Assembly: GCF_007565055.1 (NCBI RefSeq)
Contig: NC_044566.1
Coordinates: 92,906,297 to 92,970,296 of the forward strand
Source: Rhinopithecus roxellana
Lineage: Eukaryota; Chordata; Mammalia; Primates; Cercopithecidae
Direction of reading: 5' to 3'
DNA: 64,000 bases
The notes under the pieces were generated by a model. The model was given only the letters and a program-made list of their open reading frames with translations. It ran no database searches and had not been told where the DNA came from. Shown in pieces: positions 60,563-64,000 of this stretch; positions within the stretch are counted from its first letter, which is position 1, and the number at the start of each line of letters is the position of its first letter. Both the position numbers and the translations under genes were made by a program.

Positions 60563-60774
60563 TGTTATTTTTCTCTTAATCCACTGTCTTTCTACCCCTC
60601 CTTCTTCCTTTCCCTTCCCCAGGTTTTGATGCTCTCTCCCGGGCTCTAACTCCACAGCTAGCACCACACTCCATTCAGACACCAAGAGGGCTGAGCTGGC
60701 CCTGCACTGGGTACTTGTTGGAATGACGGCAGAACTCTGGACACTGGGTCACTTGCCCAACTCTTCTGAGAAAG

Positions 60775-60900
60775 GGCACAGCACAATGGGTAAGTCCACC
60801 AGCTCTGGAAAAGGACAGACATGAGTTCACACCCAGCTACTCACTATCCACGGACTTTGAGTCTCAGTTTCCAAATGCGCAAAATTCAGTTAAGGACATT
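60775..60900 (+). repeat. MIR fragment
   Basis: 'gcacaatgggtaagtccaccagctctgg' and 'ttgagtctcagtttccaaatgcgcaaaat' match the 5' and middle parts of MIR. Confidence 0.65.
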
Positions 60901-60904
60901 AAGC

Positions 60905-61155
60905 AGCCGACATTTAGGACACGTTTTGTGTACAGCAGGCACTGTGATGAATCCCTTCTGTGCATTATTTCATCTATCAGGTAATGGCTATGAGGACAAT
61001 ATTTAGCATAATAATCCCACGAAGTCAGTTCTGATAATATCTCCGTTTTACAAATAAAAAAACTAAGGCTTGATGAGGCTAAATCACTTGCCTTAAATCA
61101 CTTACAAAGTTCACTAGTGGTAAAGTCAGAGAGTTCACATCCAGGTATTCATGTC
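60905..61155 (-). repeat. MIR, inverted
   Basis: 'gcaggcactgtgatgaatcccttctgtgcattatttcatc', then 'ctccgttttacaaataaaaaaactaaggcttgatgaggctaaatcacttgcc' is the reverse MIR pattern. Confidence 0.75.
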
Positions 61156-61236
61156 AGAACATACCATGACATAATGTGATCAGAGAATAACAATGCAAGC
61201 TCTAAACACTACGTTATTAATAACACCTAAGATCAC

Positions 61237-61365
61237 TTTTTTTTTTTTAAGAGATGGGGTTTTGTTCTGTTACCCAGGTTGGTATGGAACTCTTGGTCTC
61301 AAGGAATCCCGTGTCTCGGCCTCCCAAAGCGCAGAGACTGTAGGCATAAGCCACTGAGCCCAGCC
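61237..61365 (-). repeat. Partial old Alu, inverted
   Basis: T-run, 'agagatggggttttgttctgttacccaggttgg', 'cggcctcccaaagcgcagag', ending 'cactgagcccagcc'. A single arm. Confidence 0.75.
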
Positions 61366-62042
61366 AGCTCACATTAGTGTGAAAGGAACAACACAGTACT
61401 GTACTGGCTCACATTAATTTAACGCCAGCTGAAACTTAATGGTCTTTATCCAAGCAGTTACCGTAAGTTAAATCTTCCTTATTCTCATGAACGTACATAA
61501 GACAACCAGTTAACTTGTTAGAACTCAAGTTAAAAAAACATAACGTTGTCAGTGATGATTAAATTTCACCTGGATAAGTTGCACATGATGTAAGTCACTG
61601 ATAAAATGTGGAATAAGAAAGGAGTTAATAACAGATTCAAATGAGAATCGATTTATTTAACAAATATGTATTACACCAAAGACCAAGCCTACTTGCACTT
61701 GGGACAGCAGGTATAAACAGCCCAGGTCAATATTTAATGAACGGTTATAAGGACAGCAGGAATCCGGGAAGGAGAAAGGTCTGATGAAGTGCAGCCCTCA
61801 AGCAAAGGGTGAAACGACCAACTTAGGCTGAACATGCATCTGTACCATGATTAGGTGCCAAAGAATATTCATCACTCATTGAGGGAAACACAGTTTCTCC
61901 ACAGTCACCTTAGGCAAGGGCACAGCAAAGGAGATGGCAAAGATAACAGGCAGCACGATTGATTTCAGAATTTATGACGAAACAGGCTTAGTAAATTCCA
62001 AGGGGATTCCACTTCTACACCCTTTAACCCTCCGATCTCTTT
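61366..62042. other. Intron 2, nothing recognised
   Basis: About 680 bp without an assignable repeat or gene. Confidence 0.45.
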
Positions 62043-62056
62043 AAATGTGCTAAACC

Positions 62057-62376
62057 TGGGCCAGGCACGGTAGCTCATGCCTATAAGCCCAGCATTTTGG
62101 GAGGGGGCGGCAGGTGGATCACCTGAGGTCAGGAGTTTGAGACCAGCCTGGCCAACATGGTGAAACACCATCTCTACTAAAAATACAACAACAACAAAAA
62201 TTCGCCAGATATGGTGGTGTGTGTCTGTAATCCCAGCCACTCGGGAGGCTGAGGTAGGAGAATCGCTTGAACCCAGAAGGTGGAGGTTGCAGTGAGTCAA
62301 GATCGTGCCACTGCACTCCAGCCTGGGTGACAGAGCGAGACTCTGTCTCAAAAATAAATAAACAAATAAATAAATA
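62057..62376 (+). repeat. AluS
   Basis: Duplication 'aatgtgctaaacc' at 62044-62056 and 62377-62389, tail (aaat)n. Confidence 0.94.
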
Positions 62377-62389
62377 ATGTGCTAAACCC

Positions 62390-62884
62390 AGACAATTACA
62401 CACATTTATTTATTTTTAGTAATTATCAGTGGTCACCAATGTGGGAGGTGAGTTACCTATTTCTGTAACTTCACTATGAGGTTATAATGAAAGCAAGTGC
62501 CAGACCAAACTCTGTCCATACATACAAACATTTATTAAGACATAAAAAGAACCCTAAAACCTGCTTGATAAGTTCAGTGAAATCTCAACTCCCTGTACTT
62601 TGTAAGACTCCAAAAGACTGCAAGAAAGGCTCGCCACAGGCAAAAAAAAAAACAATATTCTGATTTGGTTAACCATACTGTCAGACTAAGCCATCAAGAA
62701 TCCACCAGACAAGTGGCTGAACACAGGACTATTCATTTAGGGATAGAGCCCGAGTGTTATTCTTTAAGGTAAAGAATTAAAGGCCAACTACATTATTATA
62801 TTCTAATAGTACAAAGGCAGAGAATTTCTCTAAAGTAATAGCAATAACATAATATCGACAAGTATCACAAACTTCCTCAATGAC
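62390..62884. other. Intron 2, nothing recognised
   Basis: About 500 bp of apparently single-copy AT-rich sequence. Confidence 0.45.
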
Positions 62885-62894
62885 AGCCCATTTC

Positions 62895-63208
62895 TTTTTC
62901 CTTCTTTGAGACAGGATCTCGCCCTGTAGCCTAGCAGTCTGGAGTACAGTGGTGCAATCACGGCTCACTGAAGCCCTGACCTCCTGGGCTCAAGTGCTTC
63001 TCCCACCTTAGCTTCCTGTGTAGCTGGAATTACAGGCGCACGCCAGCACACTCAGCTAACTTTTGTGGGGGTTTTTTTGTTTTTTGTTTTTTTTTTGGTA
63101 GAGACAGGGTTTCGCCAGGTTGGTCTCAAGTTCCTGACCTCCAGCAATCCACTGGCCTCGAACTCCCAAAGTGCTGGGATTATAGGCGTGGGCCATCACA
63201 CCTGGCTG
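62895..63208 (-). repeat. AluJ, inverted
   Basis: Diverged inverted Alu ending 'gtgggccatcacacctggc'. Flanks 'acagcccatttc' and 'atagcccacttc' suggest an old target duplication. Confidence 0.88.
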
Positions 63209-63493
63209 ATAGCCCACTTCTAACAGTTATTATGCTAATGAGGAAGCTACCAGTGTTTATAAGGAGAAAGATGGCTGAGCCGTTTGTAGTATTCCACCCC
63301 TCTAGAGTGTGGCCTCTTCAACAAATGTTAGTTAACCACTCTTAAGAGTGTGGCCACTTAGGATAGATGATTACTTCGAGATTGGAATGCAACACATGGA
63401 TACATGAACCCCAAAGCATATCACCTATGATGAAGATTTTAAATTAAACTACAGCTTCAATAACAGGGAGTTTATCACAACTAATTCAATAGA

Positions 63494-63762
63494 TCTGCAC
63501 TATCCAATACAGTAGCCACTGGTCACAAGAGGTTATTGAGCTCTTCAAATGTGGCTAATCAAACTGAGATATGCCAGAGGTGTAAAATATACACTGGATT
63601 TAGAAGACTTAGGGCCCAAAGAAAAGAATCTAAGGTGTCTTGTGTCTTGTTAATACTTTTTATACTGATTATGTACTTAATAACATTTTAGATATTGAGA
63701 TATTATTAAAATTAATTTTACCTGTTTACTTTTTTTAATGTAGCTATTAGAAAATTGAAAAT
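63494..63762 (+). mobile_element. MITE-like DNA transposon remnant
   Basis: 'ctgcactatccaatacagtagccactggtcac' and 'gctcttcaaatgtggctaatc' followed by AT-rich text ending 'tttttttaatgtagctattagaaaattg' match a common mammalian DNA element whose ends read CACTGTCCAATA. Family not named. Confidence 0.6.
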
Positions 63763-63763
63763 T

Positions 63764-64000
63764 GGCCAAGCGCCATGGCTCATGCCTGTAATCTCAACAC
63801 TTTGGGAGGCTGAGGCAGACATTTGAGGTCAGGAGCTTGAGACCAGTCTGGCCAACATGGTGAAACCCCGTCTCTACTAAAAATACAAAAATTAGCCAGG
63901 CATGGTGATGAACACCTGTAATCCCAGCTACTCGGGAGGCTGAGGCAGGAGAATTGTTTGAACCCGGGAGGCGGAGGTTGCAGTGAGCCCAGATCACACC
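63764..64000 (+). repeat. AluS, cut by window end
   Basis: 'ggccaagcgccatggctcatg' through 'ggttgcagtgagcccagatcacacc'. The tail lies beyond the window. Confidence 0.92.

Larger units (their letters stand above)
1..64000 (-). other. PCCA: PCCA gene, internal part (introns 2-6)
   Basis: Four exons on the minus strand read, in order from high to low coordinate, as a continuous piece of propionyl-CoA carboxylase alpha. The enzyme works in the mitochondrial matrix as an alpha6-beta6 complex with PCCB and carboxylates propionyl-CoA to methylmalonyl-CoA using biotin, bicarbonate and ATP. Visible introns are intron 2 (from 56305 upward, incomplete), intron 3 (56148-56256), intron 4 (18393-56078), intron 5 (16092-18278) and intron 6 (from 16037 downward, incomplete). 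Exon numbers follow the human gene from memory of the protein. The gene start lies beyond 64000 and the gene end lies before position 1. Promoter, UTRs, exons 1-2 and exons 7 onward are absent from the window. Confidence 0.93.

Noticed and set aside
56305..64000. PCCA exon 2
   Set aside because: I searched the minus strand for the segment before TFDKIL (HVLYYSRQ..., ...NEK) and did not see it. It must lie beyond the window.
1..64000. CRISPR arrays, operons, bacterial promoters, tRNA, rRNA or snRNA genes
   Set aside because: This is primate intronic DNA. No such structures were recognised on either strand.

Overview
This window is nuclear DNA of a primate, most likely an Old World monkey (macaque, baboon or guenon type). 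It is dense in Alu, L1, MIR and L2 elements. At least eight young AluY copies share the motifs 'ggctcaagcctg' and 'gagctgagatcc(g/a)gccactg', which are typical of cercopithecid AluY rather than human AluY. The species call is inferred from the repeats, not proved.

One gene runs through the whole window on the minus strand: PCCA, the alpha (biotin carboxylase and biotin carrier) subunit of mitochondrial propionyl-CoA carboxylase. Four coding exons are visible, matching exons 3 to 6 of the human gene by protein sequence, splice sites and length: 56257-56304 (48 bp), 56079-56147 (69 bp), 18279-18392 (114 bp) and 16038-16091 (54 bp). Joined, they encode about residues 62-156, most of the N-terminal half of the biotin carboxylase domain. 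The rest is intron: the near part of intron 2 (56305-64000), a 109-bp intron 3, a 37.7-kb intron 4, a 2.2-kb intron 5, and at least 16 kb of intron 6 (1-16037). Exons 1, 2 and 7 onward were looked for and not seen. No promoter, UTR or polyadenylation site of PCCA is in the window.

By region: 1-16 kb (intron 6) holds Alus, three old L1 3' ends, MIRs, a hAT element with an 8-bp target duplication, a short Tigger-type element, and an unexplained exon-like segment on the PCCA sense strand at 5199-5312. Intron 4 (18.4-56.1 kb) holds an RPL15 processed pseudogene (21.7-22.4 kb, plus strand), a 60-bp perfect tandem duplication, MER5A, a long L1 split by four Alus (about 32.3-37.8 kb), an L2, a MaLR LTR, a second L1 split by two Alus, a short L1 with a 3'-transduction-like tail, and a Tigger-type element broken by an L1 that is itself broken by an Alu (52.4-55.1 kb). 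The last 8 kb (intron 2) is Alu- and MIR-rich.

I found no new biological system. The points most worth checking are the candidate exon at 5199-5312, the L1 with two A-tails, the tandem duplication, a 25-nt insertion inside an Alu, and an AluY at 49646-49898 that looks like poor-quality sequence.
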